Counted from the first letter of the stretch, positions 8,740-21,433 are shown. The stretch is DNA of 64,000 nt from JANOBD01 sp031411495 (GCA_031411495.1 JANOBD010000100.1:150247-214246); one strand, 5' to 3'. The notes: generated from the letters alone by a model not told the origin. A program made the numbers and translations.

Positions 8740-9798
8740 TCAGTCGACCACCTTCACCGTGCTCTTTTCTTCCACGAGCAGGTCATAGAGCTGTTCGACA
8801 TCTTCGTTGATCAGCCGGATGCAGCCCATCGACATGTTCTTGCCGATGGAGTCGGGATCGATGGTGCCGTGGATTCCGTACGACTCTTTGCCGACGGATT
8901 CGCCCTCGACGCCCTTGAGCGGGATCCAGCGTTCGCCGAGCGGGTTCTTCGGATCGTCGGCGGCGACGATAACGCCGCCGTGGGTGGGGTAGTAGACGGG
9001 GTTGACGAGCTTGTTCAGGTCCACCTGCCACGTGCCGGTGGGCGTGGAGTTGTCCGAGCCGAGGCCGACGCGAAAGGTCTTGACGTACATCGACCCCGGG
9101 CCGCCGGCGGAGCCGAGATAGACATCCGCCTCGAAGCGGCTCTTGCTCACCACCAGATGGAACGGGCCCTGGATGACCTTGATCGTCGAATCCGCGCGCA
9201 GCTTGGACGGACTGGAGAGGCCGTTGATCCTGCAGAGAAACTCCGGCGTGACGTCGAACCGCTTGGCGATCTTGGCCAGCACGTGGCCCGATTCGACCTT
9301 CCACACCTTGTTGTACGGATCGGCCGGAAACTTCTGGGTGCCGAGGATGATCTTCTCGTTGAGCTGGCCGACGAACGTTCGGGCAGAATCGGCATCCGAA
9401 CTGTCGAGCTTGCCCGCCGCGAGCGCATCGCTCATCAGGTTGCGCGCGGTGACGAGATCTCCGTTGTCGCGCTTGGCGGCAGCCTGTTTGAAAACCACCT
9501 CGGCATCGAAGACCGGCGGCTTGGCGTTCGTGGCGTTCTGAATCGTTGGGAGCCCAGTGCTGCCGGAGGGCAACGTGGTGGGCAGACCGTTGAAGGCCGA
9601 CTCGTTCTTGACGAGTTTCGGCGCTTCGCCGGAGTTATCCATCTTTGCCGAAGGGAGCGCGGGGCCGGCTTCGTGGGGAAGCAGCTTGTCGGTCCCCTTG
9701 TCCGAAGCGTCTGGTTTGAAGAAGTAGACGCTCAGCGCGACCACGCTGGCAGCGGCCAAAAGTGCGAACGCGACGCGACTTGCCTGTCGACGTGCCAT
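8740..9798 (-). CDS. LysM-containing L,D-transpeptidase (YkuD)
   Basis: A protein of 352 residues. A hydrophobic segment at residues 9-27 acts as signal or membrane anchor. A Pro/Ser-rich linker is followed by a helical region, a LysM-like domain (about 168-213, 'VESGHVLAKIAKRFDVTPEFLCRING') and a C-terminal YkuD domain with 'GIHGT' and the catalytic 'SMGCIRL' (Cys about residue 322). Such enzymes form 3-3 cross-links in peptidoglycan or attach proteins to it in the periplasm. GGAGG lies 7 bases before the ATG at 9798. The gene diverges from the glycosyltransferase gene that starts at 9925. Confidence 0.92.
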   Translation of the reverse strand: MARRQASRVAFALLAAASVVALSVYFFKPDASDKGTDKLLPHEAGPALPSAKMDNSGEAPKLVKNESAFNGLPTTLPSGSTGLPTIQNATNAKPPVFDAEVVFKQAAAKRDNGDLVTARNLMSDALAAGKLDSSDADSARTFVGQLNEKIILGTQKFPADPYNKVWKVESGHVLAKIAKRFDVTPEFLCRINGLSSPSKLRADSTIKVIQGPFHLVVSKSRFEADVYLGSAGGPGSMYVKTFRVGLGSDNSTPTGTWQVDLNKLVNPVYYPTHGGVIVAADDPKNPLGERWIPLKGVEGESVGKESYGIHGTIDPDSIGKNMSMGCIRLINEDVEQLYDLLVEEKSTVKVVD

Positions 9799-9924
9799 GT
9801 ACCGACCTCCATGTCGAAAACGACGTTTCCCAAATGCTCACACTACGAAATGTCGGCCGACAATTCAAAAGGTCCGGTCGCGGCGGGCGACGAAGTGGAT
9901 GGTTCGTGTACGATTTGTTGCCTG

Positions 9925-11565
9925 ATGAACGCCGCGTCAAAACCCGAACTCGTACCCTCGACCCGATTCCTCATCGGCACTTGGATCGTGCTGGGTGTCC
10001 TGATGTTCATCCTGCTCGGCGACCGGGATGTGAGCCGCGCGCAGGAGGCGCGCGTGCTCGAAACCGCCCGGCAAATGCTGGGCGCGGACTGGCACGGCTG
10101 GCTCATCCCGCAGCTCAACGGCGAGCCGCGCCTCCGCAAACCGCCGCTCTGTTACTGGTACACGGCCGCGTCGTACTCGCTCTTTCACGTCAGTGAAACC
10201 GCCGGGCGATTGCCGACAATGCTCATCGGCTGGCTGACGGTGGGGGTGACATTTTTGCTCGGCCGGGATATCTCCGGCGCGAAGGTCCCGACCGCCCGCG
10301 ACCTCCAGCGCGGCTTTTTCTCGGCGGCCGCGCTGGCGAGTGCGTTCTATTTCATCCGCTTCTCGCGATCGGCCGAGACCGACCCGCCCACCATGCTCGG
10401 CACCGCTATCGCGCTTTGGGCGATTGTCCGCAGCTTGAACGGTTCAAAATACTGGCTGCACTTGGCCGCTCTCGGCATCGCCTTCAGCGCGATGACCAAG
10501 GGGCCGCCGGCGATCTATCCGATCCTGTTCCTCATCACGCTGTGCGTCGCCGGAAAAACCGCGGCGCCGCTGATGAGCTTCATCACCAGCGGCGCGATCG
10601 CGACGGCGCTGGTTCTCTCGGGCGCGTGGTGGGTCTATGTCCTCGCGAACCCGGCCGGCGCGCAGGTCTCTCAGGAACTGAGAGTCATCGCCACCGGAGC
10701 AAGCCATTTCGGGTTCTTTTACGAATACATCCCGGTGCTCCTGGTCGCCCTGTTGCCGTGGACGCCGTTCTATCTCGCCGGGTTTCTGCTGGGCATTTTC
10801 GAGTGGAAGCAGGACTCGACCTTCCGCACGATCGTCTACGCGATCGGGTGCGTCTTCGTACCGCTCGCGGTGACGCCGCAGGTTCAGCCGCACTACCTCG
10901 TGCCGATGTTGCCGTGCTGTGCGATGCTGGTGGGATGGACAATCGTTCGTGTGCTCGGTCAGCCGCTCGACGCTCGTTGGACGGGGATCATGCGGTGGAT
11001 CTTCCGCGGCACGCTGATCGCTTGCCTGGTCGGCGGGCCGATCGTCATCGCCGTGGGCTACGGCATGAAGAAGACGCTCGGCATCACCGACCTGTTGGCG
11101 TCGGCGTGTCTGATCGCGTCGAGCCTTCTGATCCTGATCGTCTTCCGCAGGCGATCGGCATCGCTGCAGTTGGCGGCGTGGGCGAGCTTCATGGTCATCA
11201 CCATGCCGATCGTCGCCGGATGGTGGGCGCCAACGCTCGCCGGCACGGCGAGCCGCGCGGAATTGAAATCGATCGCGTACCTCTACGCGGGACGGCCGTT
11301 CCTGACCTTCGGCGACGATTCGAGTATCGCCCTGAGCTTCGATCTGCGCCAGGCGATCCCGCGCACGAGCGATCCGGCCACCCTTCTGCGATTTGTAGAG
11401 GCGCACCCGGATGCAGTGATCGTGATCGAACGCGATCGACGCGCGAAATCGGAAGCGCCTCTGCCGGACGTACTGGAGGAAGCAAAGGTCCTGAGCAACG
11501 GCAAAGACAAGCTGGAGTTTTACACCCGCATCGGTCAGCCGATGACGCCAGGCCCGCGCGAGTAA
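9925..11565 (+). CDS. Membrane glycosyltransferase, GT39/ArnT-like
   Basis: 546 residues from the ATG at 9925; the frame is open far upstream only because it is antisense to the amidohydrolase. After a first membrane helix, the periplasmic loop reads 'LLGDRDVSRAQEARVLETARQML' and 'LNGEPRLRKPPLCYWYTAASYSLF', the acidic and basic motifs of ArnT/PMT-type GT-C enzymes that move a sugar from a polyprenyl-phosphate carrier. About ten further hydrophobic segments follow. The acceptor (lipid A, protein or other envelope polymer) is unknown. Three other polytopic glycosyltransferase-like genes occur in this window. Confidence 0.85.
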   Translation: MNAASKPELVPSTRFLIGTWIVLGVLMFILLGDRDVSRAQEARVLETARQMLGADWHGWLIPQLNGEPRLRKPPLCYWYTAASYSLFHVSETAGRLPTMLIGWLTVGVTFLLGRDISGAKVPTARDLQRGFFSAAALASAFYFIRFSRSAETDPPTMLGTAIALWAIVRSLNGSKYWLHLAALGIAFSAMTKGPPAIYPILFLITLCVAGKTAAPLMSFITSGAIATALVLSGAWWVYVLANPAGAQVSQELRVIATGASHFGFFYEYIPVLLVALLPWTPFYLAGFLLGIFEWKQDSTFRTIVYAIGCVFVPLAVTPQVQPHYLVPMLPCCAMLVGWTIVRVLGQPLDARWTGIMRWIFRGTLIACLVGGPIVIAVGYGMKKTLGITDLLASACLIASSLLILIVFRRRSASLQLAAWASFMVITMPIVAGWWAPTLAGTASRAELKSIAYLYAGRPFLTFGDDSSIALSFDLRQAIPRTSDPATLLRFVEAHPDAVIVIERDRRAKSEAPLPDVLEEAKVLSNGKDKLEFYTRIGQPMTPGPRE

Positions 11566-11669
11566 TCCCAGCTATCGGTGAATCCCCGTCCGCCATTGGG
11601 GCATGATCGCCCATGTTCTGGAGTTCAGAAGCGAGCAATAGTGAGTGTTAGATAACAACCGGAGAGACC

Positions 11670-12215
11670 ATGGCCGATGACTTCAAAGACGACGACTCCG
11701 AACGGATCGCACTTCTTCGCAAGATCGTCAATGACGCGACAGCCGCGTTCCTCGTTTCGCGCAGTGGCGACGCGTTAAACGGCAGGCCGATGGCAACCGC
11801 GGAAATCGAAGATGATTTTGATTCGATCTGGTTCGCCTGTCAGCGCGATTCGCAGATCACCAAGGAAGTGGAACAGGACGGCCACGTCTTCCTCGGCTAC
11901 ACGAACGGATCCGGCTCCGAATGGGCGAGCATCAATGGCTCGGCCCGCGTGGTGGACGATCACGAGAAGGTGAAGGAGCTCTGGTCGCCCTTCTGGAAGA
12001 ACTGGTTCGAAGGGCCTGAAGACCCGCGCGTCATCCTGATCGAAGTGGCGCCGGAACATGCCGAGTACTGGGACGCGGGAAGCCGTGCGGTTCAGTTACT
12101 GAAGTTCGCCGTTGCGGCCGTGAGTGGAAAGCACGTCGACGAGGGCAAACACGGCGAGGTTGAGCTCGGCGCGCGTTTCGCCGAGGACGGCGGGCGGCGC
12201 AGTACGTCGCGCTAA
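11670..12215 (+). CDS. Pyridoxamine 5'-phosphate oxidase-fold protein (general stress protein 26-like)
   Basis: 181 residues with GGAGAGACC directly before the ATG. The split-barrel flavin-binding fold is indicated by 'AAFLVSRSGDALNGRPMATAEIEDDFDSIWFACQRDSQ', 'VFLGYTNGSGSEWASINGSARVVDD' and 'LIEVAPEHAEYWDAGS', which match the general stress protein family more closely than biosynthetic PdxH. It probably binds FMN or a related flavin in the cytoplasm. It is a single gene with a terminator after it. The reaction is not known for this subfamily. Confidence 0.85.
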   Translation: MADDFKDDDSERIALLRKIVNDATAAFLVSRSGDALNGRPMATAEIEDDFDSIWFACQRDSQITKEVEQDGHVFLGYTNGSGSEWASINGSARVVDDHEKVKELWSPFWKNWFEGPEDPRVILIEVAPEHAEYWDAGSRAVQLLKFAVAAVSGKHVDEGKHGEVELGARFAEDGGRRSTSR

Positions 12216-12250
12216 TCCGTCACGACGTTCAATTCGAGGCGACAAGCGGC

Positions 12251-12290
12251 GAGCCTCAAACTCGGTTGAGTTTGGGGCTCGTTGATTTTT
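12251..12290 (+). terminator. Intrinsic terminator after the PNPOx-fold gene
   Basis: A 13-base inverted repeat with one mismatch (12251-12263 with 12268-12280, loop GGTT) is followed by GTTGATTTTT. It is placed between two convergent genes. Confidence 0.7.
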
Positions 12291-12382
12291 GGACCATCCA
12301 TTTCGATGGGGAGGTTGTCTCCCTTGCGAGCATCGAGAACACTCTACGCCTTACAGGGCCGATCGTTGAACCGTGAGCGTCA

Positions 12383-15196
<2,814 letters not shown>

Positions 15197-15312
15197 GCGC
15201 CGATTCTACGGATCGTGCCGAGCCTCTGCCAGTTGCCGGTGGATCGACGCATCGGGACCCGCCAGCGCCATCCGCCCGTGACTTCGTGCTGCAAATTCTG
15301 AGAATTGCGCGG

Positions 15313-16008
15313 ATGTCGAACCCCGTCTGCATCATCACCGGCGCGGGCCGAGGGATCGGCCGCGTGACCGCAATCGAACTCTCCTCGCGCGGGTTTGACT
15401 GCGTGCTCGTCGCCCGATCGGGCGACTCACTCGCAACGGTCGCGCGCGAACTGAAAACCGAGTCGCTGGTTTGCCCGGCCGATGTGAGCAGCCCGCGGGA
15501 GATCTCCCGCGTCGTCGCGGAGTCGGTGAATCGCTTTGCCCGCATCGACGCGATCGTGAACAATGCCGGTCTCGCGCCCGCGAAATCGATCGAGGAAACG
15601 GATATCGACACCTGGCGAGCGGTGATTGACACAAACCTCAGCAGCGCGTTCTACCTCGCCAAAGCCGCGTGGGGGGCACTCAAAGCCTCGCGGGGGGCGA
15701 TCGTCAACCTTGGCTCCGAAGCCTCGCGCGACCCGTTCCCCGGCTTCCTCGCCTATGCGACGGCGAAGGCGGGGCTGAACATGCTGACGAAGGTACTACA
15801 TCAGGAGGGCGCTGCGCACGGCATCCGCGCGTACTGCGTCGCGCCTGCGGCCGTCGAGACGGAAATGTTCCGCAAACTCGTTCCCCATGCACAGTTCGGC
15901 AAGGACAAAACCCTCGATCCTGGCGACGTCGCACGCACGATCGCGGCATGCATCGCCGGCGACCTGCGGTTCGCGAGCGGCGAGACGATTTATGTTCACA
16001 AATCATGA
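15313..16008 (+). CDS. Short-chain dehydrogenase/reductase (SDR)
   Basis: 231 residues from the ATG at 15313. A classical SDR: nucleotide-binding 'TGAGRGIGR' (residues 9-17), 'NNAG' after the fourth strand, 'NLGSEAS' containing the catalytic Ser, and the active-site 'YATAK' (Tyr/Lys). Arg residues after the glycine motif and after strand 2 ('LVARSG') favour NADP(H). It diverges from purL with only about 115 bases between. The substrate is not evident; FabG-like ketoacyl reduction or a sugar/alcohol oxidation are both possible. Confidence 0.9.
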   Translation: MSNPVCIITGAGRGIGRVTAIELSSRGFDCVLVARSGDSLATVARELKTESLVCPADVSSPREISRVVAESVNRFARIDAIVNNAGLAPAKSIEETDIDTWRAVIDTNLSSAFYLAKAAWGALKASRGAIVNLGSEASRDPFPGFLAYATAKAGLNMLTKVLHQEGAAHGIRAYCVAPAAVETEMFRKLVPHAQFGKDKTLDPGDVARTIAACIAGDLRFASGETIYVHKS

Positions 16009-16190
16009 ACGACCCAACCGCAAAGCCCAACAAGGAACCGATGTCCAGCTCCCAGATCAAGTTGGTCATTGTTCAATGTGGTTTTGTTGGTCATTGAGGC
16101 TGGATCATTCAGTAGCGTCTTTCTGTTGTTTGACCCTCCCTCGATGGCACTTACAATTTGCTCCTCGTCGGCAAGGATGCACCACTCTAC

Positions 16191-17936
16191 ATGTCTGTTG
16201 AGTTACCGAAACTGCTCGAATCCCCCGCGGGCCTGAAGCTCACCGACTTCATGGACCTCGCCGCTCTGCAGGAAATTCAGGACGGTTTCGCCGCCATTGC
16301 GAACGTAAAAGCGATTATCACCGATCCCAACGGCACGCGGCTGACCAATCCCGATCCGACCAGTTCGTTCCTCCTCAAGCGCGATGTGATCGCTTCCCAG
16401 GAAGAGAGCGTGCCCGAAACGCAGCGCGTGGGACGCGAGTACGTCGCGCCGATCCGCATCGGGAACCAGCAGCTCGGCATGATTCGAATGCGCGGCGGCT
16501 CGGATTCGTTCCTTGTTGACGACGACCGCGCCGCGCGACTCGCCGCCAAGTTCAATCTCGACCCCAAGACGGTTCGCGATCTGGTGTCCCAGGCCACCAA
16601 GGACCGCAACAAGCGGCCCGCGTCGATCCAGTTCCTGTTCCTGCTCGCCAACGCGATCGCCCGGCTGTGCTACCAAGAATATCAGCTTCGCCTGCGCATC
16701 AACGAACTGCAGACGATCAGCAACGTCACGATGATGCTCTCGGACACGCGTAACCTGAAGATGCTGTTACAGCGGTCAGTGAAGCTGGTGACCGAGTTGA
16801 TGAAAGTGAAAGCCTGCTCGGTCCGGCTGCTCGACCGCGACAAGAATGAGCTGCGCATCGCCGCCGTGCACAATCTGTCGGACACCTACATCAACAAGGG
16901 CCTCATCGCGTTCGGCCGGAGCATGGACTGGCTCGAGTCGATGGACAGTTCCGGCTACGAGTACATCCGCGACATGACCTCGGACGAACGCATCCAGTAC
17001 CCGGAGGAGGCGGCGCGCGAAGGACTCGTCTCGCTGCTGAGCGTGGCGATGAAGCACCAGGGTATCTCGATCGGGATGCTGCGCGTCTACACCGGCGAAG
17101 AGCGCGCCTTCAACCAGGGCGAGATCACGCTGCTCAAGGCGGTTGCCGCGGCGACCGGCGCCGCCATCGAGAATGCCCGTCTGGCGCAGGAAAACCGCGA
17201 GAGCGAGCAGCTGGAGCTGCAGATCAACATGGCGGCGGATGTGCAGCAGCGGATGATCCCGCAGACGCCTCCGGTCGTGCCCGGCGTCGATCTGGCATCC
17301 GTGTACGTCCCGTGTTACCAGCTCGGGGGCGATCTCTACGACTTCATCGAGTTGCCCTACGACAACGTCGGCTTGGCCATCGCCGATGTGAGCGGCAAAG
17401 GCGTGCCGGCGAGCCTGATCATGGCCAGCGTGCGGGCGGCGCTGCGCGCGCAGGCGGATAACGTCTATTACCTCTCCGAGATCATCAAGCGCATCAACGT
17501 GATGCTCTGCCGCGACACCAAGAACACCGAGTTCGTCACCCTGTTTTACGGCGTCATCGACACGCGCAACAACCGGCTCACCTATATCAACGCCGGCCAT
17601 TCGCCGGCGCTGCTGCTGCGCGACGGCGCCGTGACCGAGCTGGGCATCGGCGATCAAGGCTCCATGGTGCTGGGTGTTGATCCCGGCGAATCATTCAAGC
17701 AGAACTTCGCCGACCTGCGCAGCGGCGACACCCTTCTGCTCTACACCGACGGCCTGTCCGAAGCGCGCAACTTCAACGACGAGATGTTCGGCAAGAAGCG
17801 CGTGTTCGAGAGTTTCAAGCGAGGCGGCCAGACCGCCGACGAAGTCGCGAAAAACCTGCTGTGGGATCTGCGCCGATTCGTCGGCCTGGCCAAGGCCACG
17901 GACGATGTGACGATGGTGGTGGCAAAGATCCGGTGA
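16191..17936 (+). CDS. PocR/GAF-sensor SpoIIE-type PP2C phosphatase (RsbU-like)
   Basis: 581 residues from the ATG at 16191. The N-terminal ~150 residues resemble a PocR ligand-binding domain ('LTDFMDLAALQEIQDGFAAIANVKAIITDPNG'). A GAF domain follows (about 175-330, 'NVTMMLSDTRNLKMLLQRSVKLVTELM'). The C-terminal 220 residues are a SpoIIE phosphatase with 'DVQQRMIPQTPP', 'GGDLYDFIEL', 'IADVSGKGVPASLIMA', 'INAGHSPALLL' and 'LYTDGLSEARN'. Such proteins usually dephosphorylate an anti-anti-sigma factor in a partner-switching cascade. No cognate partner is in the window. Confidence 0.9.
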   Translation: MSVELPKLLESPAGLKLTDFMDLAALQEIQDGFAAIANVKAIITDPNGTRLTNPDPTSSFLLKRDVIASQEESVPETQRVGREYVAPIRIGNQQLGMIRMRGGSDSFLVDDDRAARLAAKFNLDPKTVRDLVSQATKDRNKRPASIQFLFLLANAIARLCYQEYQLRLRINELQTISNVTMMLSDTRNLKMLLQRSVKLVTELMKVKACSVRLLDRDKNELRIAAVHNLSDTYINKGLIAFGRSMDWLESMDSSGYEYIRDMTSDERIQYPEEAAREGLVSLLSVAMKHQGISIGMLRVYTGEERAFNQGEITLLKAVAAATGAAIENARLAQENRESEQLELQINMAADVQQRMIPQTPPVVPGVDLASVYVPCYQLGGDLYDFIELPYDNVGLAIADVSGKGVPASLIMASVRAALRAQADNVYYLSEIIKRINVMLCRDTKNTEFVTLFYGVIDTRNNRLTYINAGHSPALLLRDGAVTELGIGDQGSMVLGVDPGESFKQNFADLRSGDTLLLYTDGLSEARNFNDEMFGKKRVFESFKRGGQTADEVAKNLLWDLRRFVGLAKATDDVTMVVAKIR

Positions 17937-17988
17937 GCCACGCACCATCCGTTCCGCGACGATTGCCGGTTGTGCGTCAAAGCCCACC

Positions 17989-19878
17989 CTACTCTCCGAG
18001 ATCAAACAGGTAGATCGACCCCCCAAGCACCGCATCCGGCTCGCGCTCGCGAAGCATTTTGAAGAATGCCGCGGCATCCTCGCGCCTCCAGTTCACTTGC
18101 AGCATCGTCACGCTCGCCGCGACGACGCCGCTGTCGGGGAACGTCGGGCGGATCCGTTTGAAGTCGGTGCCGAGCGTGAGCGGCTCGTAGCGGACGCCGT
18201 AATACGCGGGATCGGCGGTGCCGAAATAGGCGAGATAAAGCTGGCGATCCGGATGCGCCTGCTGCCAGCGTGCGAGCGCGGGCAGGTCCTGTCCCCAGTC
18301 GAGATTCGAATCGCCGAGGATCCGTTCGCCGCCGCGGGCGCCGCCGGCGGCGATGTTGAAGTACGAGAGGTAGTTCGGAAACGTCGTGATCGTTTCGAGC
18401 ATGAGCAACACGATGAGTCCAAAGATGATCCCGAGTACAGGGCGCTGCCGTTCGATCACCCGCGCGAGAACGACGCCGACGAAGACGTACCCGAGCGGAT
18501 AGAGATGAAGGATGTGCCGCTGGCCGATGTTCAGAGGCGAGAGAATGGCGATCGTGAACAGAAGCGCGAACGGAACGAGCAGGCAAGTCCAGAGCCAGCG
18601 ATCGTTCTCGCGTGACTTGCGAACGAACCCGAACGCCGCGGCCGCGAATCCGATCAGGGCCAGCGCCGCGAGGGGCGTCTTTACCAGTATCGCAACCGGG
18701 AAATAGAACGGGTGTGCGCCGCCGCTGATCGAGCCGAGAAGAAACGTCATCCGGTTGAACGAGTTCGCGTAGACGAACACGACGCCGGTCAGGAACGACT
18801 CCGGCAATAACGCACGATCGTGAAGAAAGCACAGCGTGTGAACGGCGAGACCGGCGGGTTCGGCCGCGATCTGCTCCGGCCTCGGCGTGATGCCGGTCCG
18901 CATGGCGATTCGGTTGCCCAGAGCCTGCTCAATCTGGGCGTCGAAGTTCGCGCGCAGGCTCGGATCGGAAGTTGCATTAAAGCGAAACCCGTACGCCGCC
19001 CACAACACGACGTAGCTGACGAGGCCGCAGACAAGGCAGACGACCAGCACCGCACCAAGTCGAGCGAAGCGCGACCGCAGGATGCCTGGATCAATCACCC
19101 TGCCTTCTGTCGTGCTCGCGATCGAATCGATTTCTCTTCCGCGACGCCAGGGTTGCGGGGAAGTCGCGCGGATGAGCAACACGCTCACCACGACCGGGCC
19201 GAGCCAGAGCGCGGTGAACTTGGTCGTCACCGCGGCGGCGCAGAGTAGCGCCAGAACTGCGACCCGACGTTTCGTGAGTGCCTGCGTACATCTCCACAGG
19301 CAATCGACCATCGCCAGCGTGATCAAGGCGAAGCTGACGTCGTTGGTCACGAGCGGCGCATGCGCGAGAAAGTTCGGGTCAAACGCGAAGAGCGCCGTTG
19401 CGATCATCGCCGCGACCGGCCCGCCGGCGCGCCACGCGAAGCGCGCGATCAGGGCCAGAAGTCCCGTGCCCAGCAGCAGCATGAACAGGCGCGACATCGC
19501 GACGAGGTGCTTTCCATCGTTCGCGGGCGTGTGATAGAGCACGTTGGGCGCCCACGACCAGCCATTCGGCGCGGTCACAAAGTCCGGGTCCTCTAGGCGC
19601 AGATCGCCCGGGGGATCGAGCAGCCATGGGAGCGCTGCCCAGTATTTCCAGAGGGGCGGATGTTCCGAGTTCATCCGGAAATCGTTGTAGCGCAGGTGGG
19701 TGTATGCCGCCGGTGCGTGGACGGTCTCATCGAACGTGATGCTCTTGTTCGACACCGCCATCCACGCGTTGATCGTGAAGAGGATTGCCAGCAGCGCGCA
19801 GACGGGCAGGCCGATCCGCCGCAGCCGCCGTTCCGATGCGCGCGTCTCGGCAACCTGCATGTCGGGGCTGGTGTTCAT
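17989..19878 (-). CDS. Membrane glycosyltransferase, GT39/PMT-like
   Basis: 629 residues, polytopic. The first lumenal loop has 'ITFDETVHAPAAYTHLRYNDFRMNSEHPPLWKYWAALPWL', with the conserved acidic residues after helix 1 and the 'EHPPL' element of PMT/ArnT-like GT-C enzymes. At least ten hydrophobic helices follow, and the C terminus carries 'DSNLDWGQDLPALARWQQ' and 'YLAYFGTADPAYYGVRYEPL', common in planctomycete members. It probably transfers a lipid-linked sugar on the outer face of the inner membrane. The region around 19.10-19.17 kb encodes an extra-long hydrophilic loop between helices. Confidence 0.85.
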   Translation of the reverse strand: MNTSPDMQVAETRASERRLRRIGLPVCALLAILFTINAWMAVSNKSITFDETVHAPAAYTHLRYNDFRMNSEHPPLWKYWAALPWLLDPPGDLRLEDPDFVTAPNGWSWAPNVLYHTPANDGKHLVAMSRLFMLLLGTGLLALIARFAWRAGGPVAAMIATALFAFDPNFLAHAPLVTNDVSFALITLAMVDCLWRCTQALTKRRVAVLALLCAAAVTTKFTALWLGPVVVSVLLIRATSPQPWRRGREIDSIASTTEGRVIDPGILRSRFARLGAVLVVCLVCGLVSYVVLWAAYGFRFNATSDPSLRANFDAQIEQALGNRIAMRTGITPRPEQIAAEPAGLAVHTLCFLHDRALLPESFLTGVVFVYANSFNRMTFLLGSISGGAHPFYFPVAILVKTPLAALALIGFAAAAFGFVRKSRENDRWLWTCLLVPFALLFTIAILSPLNIGQRHILHLYPLGYVFVGVVLARVIERQRPVLGIIFGLIVLLMLETITTFPNYLSYFNIAAGGARGGERILGDSNLDWGQDLPALARWQQAHPDRQLYLAYFGTADPAYYGVRYEPLTLGTDFKRIRPTFPDSGVVAASVTMLQVNWRREDAAAFFKMLREREPDAVLGGSIYLFDLGE

Positions 19879-19898
19879 TCATCGAGTATGGCGGTAGA

Positions 19899-20768
19899 TC
19901 AGAACTCGAGCGTGATGCCTGCTCCGCCCCAGAGTTGATCGGCGGCGAGCAGGTCGTCGTCGATCGAGTCGGTGTAGTTGATGTAGCCGTTCAGGCTGAT
20001 CTGGCCGAATCGATCGGGGATATTCAACAACGTGTTGAGCGTGTATTTCGCGGTCACGCCGATCTGCCAGTGCTGGAAGCCGCTGTTGGTTTTCTCGGGA
20101 TTGAACGCGAAAAGGTCGTGTCCGTTCACGTACGCGGCGTGCGCGTTGGCGATGAACACGAGCCCGGTGTTTTCGATCGGCAGCGTGTGATCGATGCCTG
20201 CCTCGAGGTACAGGCCTTGGTACAGGTCAAAGTCATACGCGGCCAGGATGTACGGATGGAAGACCGGCCGCTCGGCGTGGAAGAGGCTCGAATCGTCCAG
20301 CGCGAGCCGAAGAAAGACCTCGTTCGTGTCGGAGTCACTTCGGTCCGGAAAGATATAGCTTGTATATCCGGCGCTGATCGTGAGCGGTCGCACCGGCCAG
20401 TCGAAGCCGATCTCCGGCCGGACCTCTTCAAAGTTGCTGATCGGATCATTCTCCGCCACGTTGACGAAGAGGCCGATGTACGGGTGCGGCAGCTTTCCCA
20501 GGTCGAAACCGATTTTCGTGTTGAACTGCTCGTTGCCTTCGTCTTCGTGCCGGCCGGCATCGAACCGCTCGATGCCTCGCCAGACGTAGTCCGTCAGGTA
20601 GGTCGCGTCGAGCCTGAAACGGAAGCCGGTCTGCAGATCGCGAGGGGTATCGCTGGACATGTCAGGTTCCGGCGGCGGATAAACGCTTTCGGGGACGGCT
20701 TGGGCGCTGGCCAACGATGGGGCCACGAGCCAGACGCAAACGAGTGAGACCACCGCGAGCAATTTCAT
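19899..20768 (-). CDS. Outer-membrane beta-barrel protein
   Basis: About 289 residues. The signal peptide 'MKLLAVVSLVCVWLVAPSLASAQA' has an AxA-type cleavage site. After it come alternating amphipathic strands ('FRFRLDATYLTDYVWRGIER', 'PYIGLFVNVAEN', 'YILAAYDFDLYQGLYLEAGIDH', 'QISLNGYINYTD'), and the last residue is phenylalanine in 'GAGITLEF', the usual C-terminal signal for insertion by the BAM machinery. This fits a small porin-like or structural barrel. The upstream in-frame ATG at 20780 is an alternative start. It sits 20 bases downstream of the glycosyltransferase start, on the same strand. Confidence 0.8.
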   Translation of the reverse strand: MKLLAVVSLVCVWLVAPSLASAQAVPESVYPPPEPDMSSDTPRDLQTGFRFRLDATYLTDYVWRGIERFDAGRHEDEGNEQFNTKIGFDLGKLPHPYIGLFVNVAENDPISNFEEVRPEIGFDWPVRPLTISAGYTSYIFPDRSDSDTNEVFLRLALDDSSLFHAERPVFHPYILAAYDFDLYQGLYLEAGIDHTLPIENTGLVFIANAHAAYVNGHDLFAFNPEKTNSGFQHWQIGVTAKYTLNTLLNIPDRFGQISLNGYINYTDSIDDDLLAADQLWGGAGITLEF

Positions 20769-20834
20769 AAGCGGGATCATATTCGTCGGCCGGCGCTGAA
20801 GCTACGCGTCGAACTTTCGCCGTCGCCGTCTACA

Positions 20835-21317
20835 ATGCCGGCGATGTCGGAAGTCCCGCTGATCTACAACCACAACCGGCCGTTGCCGAGGCTCACCTTC
20901 GTCGGGCGGGCGCTGGCCGCGATTCTCGGCGGCGGCTCGCTTGCGGTGCTGGTGATGGCGGCGATCCTGGATCCGAGCCCGACGGGCATGGAAACGCACA
21001 CCCAACTCGGCTTGCCCCCGTGCGGCATGCTTCGACTGACCGGCGTGCCGTGCATGACGTGCGGCATGACCACCAGCTTCGCCGAACTCGCACACGGCCA
21101 CCTCTGGCAGAGCCTGGTGGCCCAGCCCGCGGGCACTTTGCTCGCCTTGCTTGCCGCCATGACGTTCTGGATCGGCACTTACATTGCCGTCACCGGCCGG
21201 CCCAGCGCAAGGTTGCTCAATCAGGTTCCCTGGACGCGACTCCTGTTCAGTGTTTTGGGAATCATGCTTGTCGCGTGGGTGTACAAGATCATCGTTGTCG
21301 TGCATTCGGCCCATTGA
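20835..21317 (+). CDS. DUF2752 membrane protein
   Basis: 160 residues (ATG at 20835; ATG at 20844 is also possible). The DUF2752 signature is clear: 'LPPCGMLRLTGVPCMTCGMTTSFAELAHG' around residues 57-88, with the paired cysteines, flanked by about three transmembrane helices ('LAAILGGGSLAVLVMAAIL', 'PAGTLLALLAAMTFWIGTYIAV', 'LLFSVLGIMLVAWVYKIIVVV'). Members are small inner-membrane proteins of unknown function. It diverges from the barrel gene. It is followed by rpsR, whose own ribosome-binding site and spacing suggest a separate unit. Confidence 0.8.
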   Translation: MPAMSEVPLIYNHNRPLPRLTFVGRALAAILGGGSLAVLVMAAILDPSPTGMETHTQLGLPPCGMLRLTGVPCMTCGMTTSFAELAHGHLWQSLVAQPAGTLLALLAAMTFWIGTYIAVTGRPSARLLNQVPWTRLLFSVLGIMLVAWVYKIIVVVHSAH

Positions 21318-21433
21318 GTGAAACGCAATTGCTCCAAACATCGGCCGAACACGCCTTTTGCGTGTCCGGATGCTTGCAGAATCTCATCAGTTGGCTATGT
21401 TGTTCGGTTCTCGATTTGAAGGAGCCACGAAAG

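Noticed and set aside
6496..11565. A very long + strand open frame (1689 codons).
   Set aside because: Its first two thirds are antisense to the amidohydrolase and transpeptidase genes, which have clear motifs; only the end (from 9925) is a real glycosyltransferase. The long frame is an effect of high GC.
16005..16097. A 30-codon frame overlapping the SDR stop codon.
   Set aside because: No motif; its second half consists of repeat-like TTGGTCATTG sequence.
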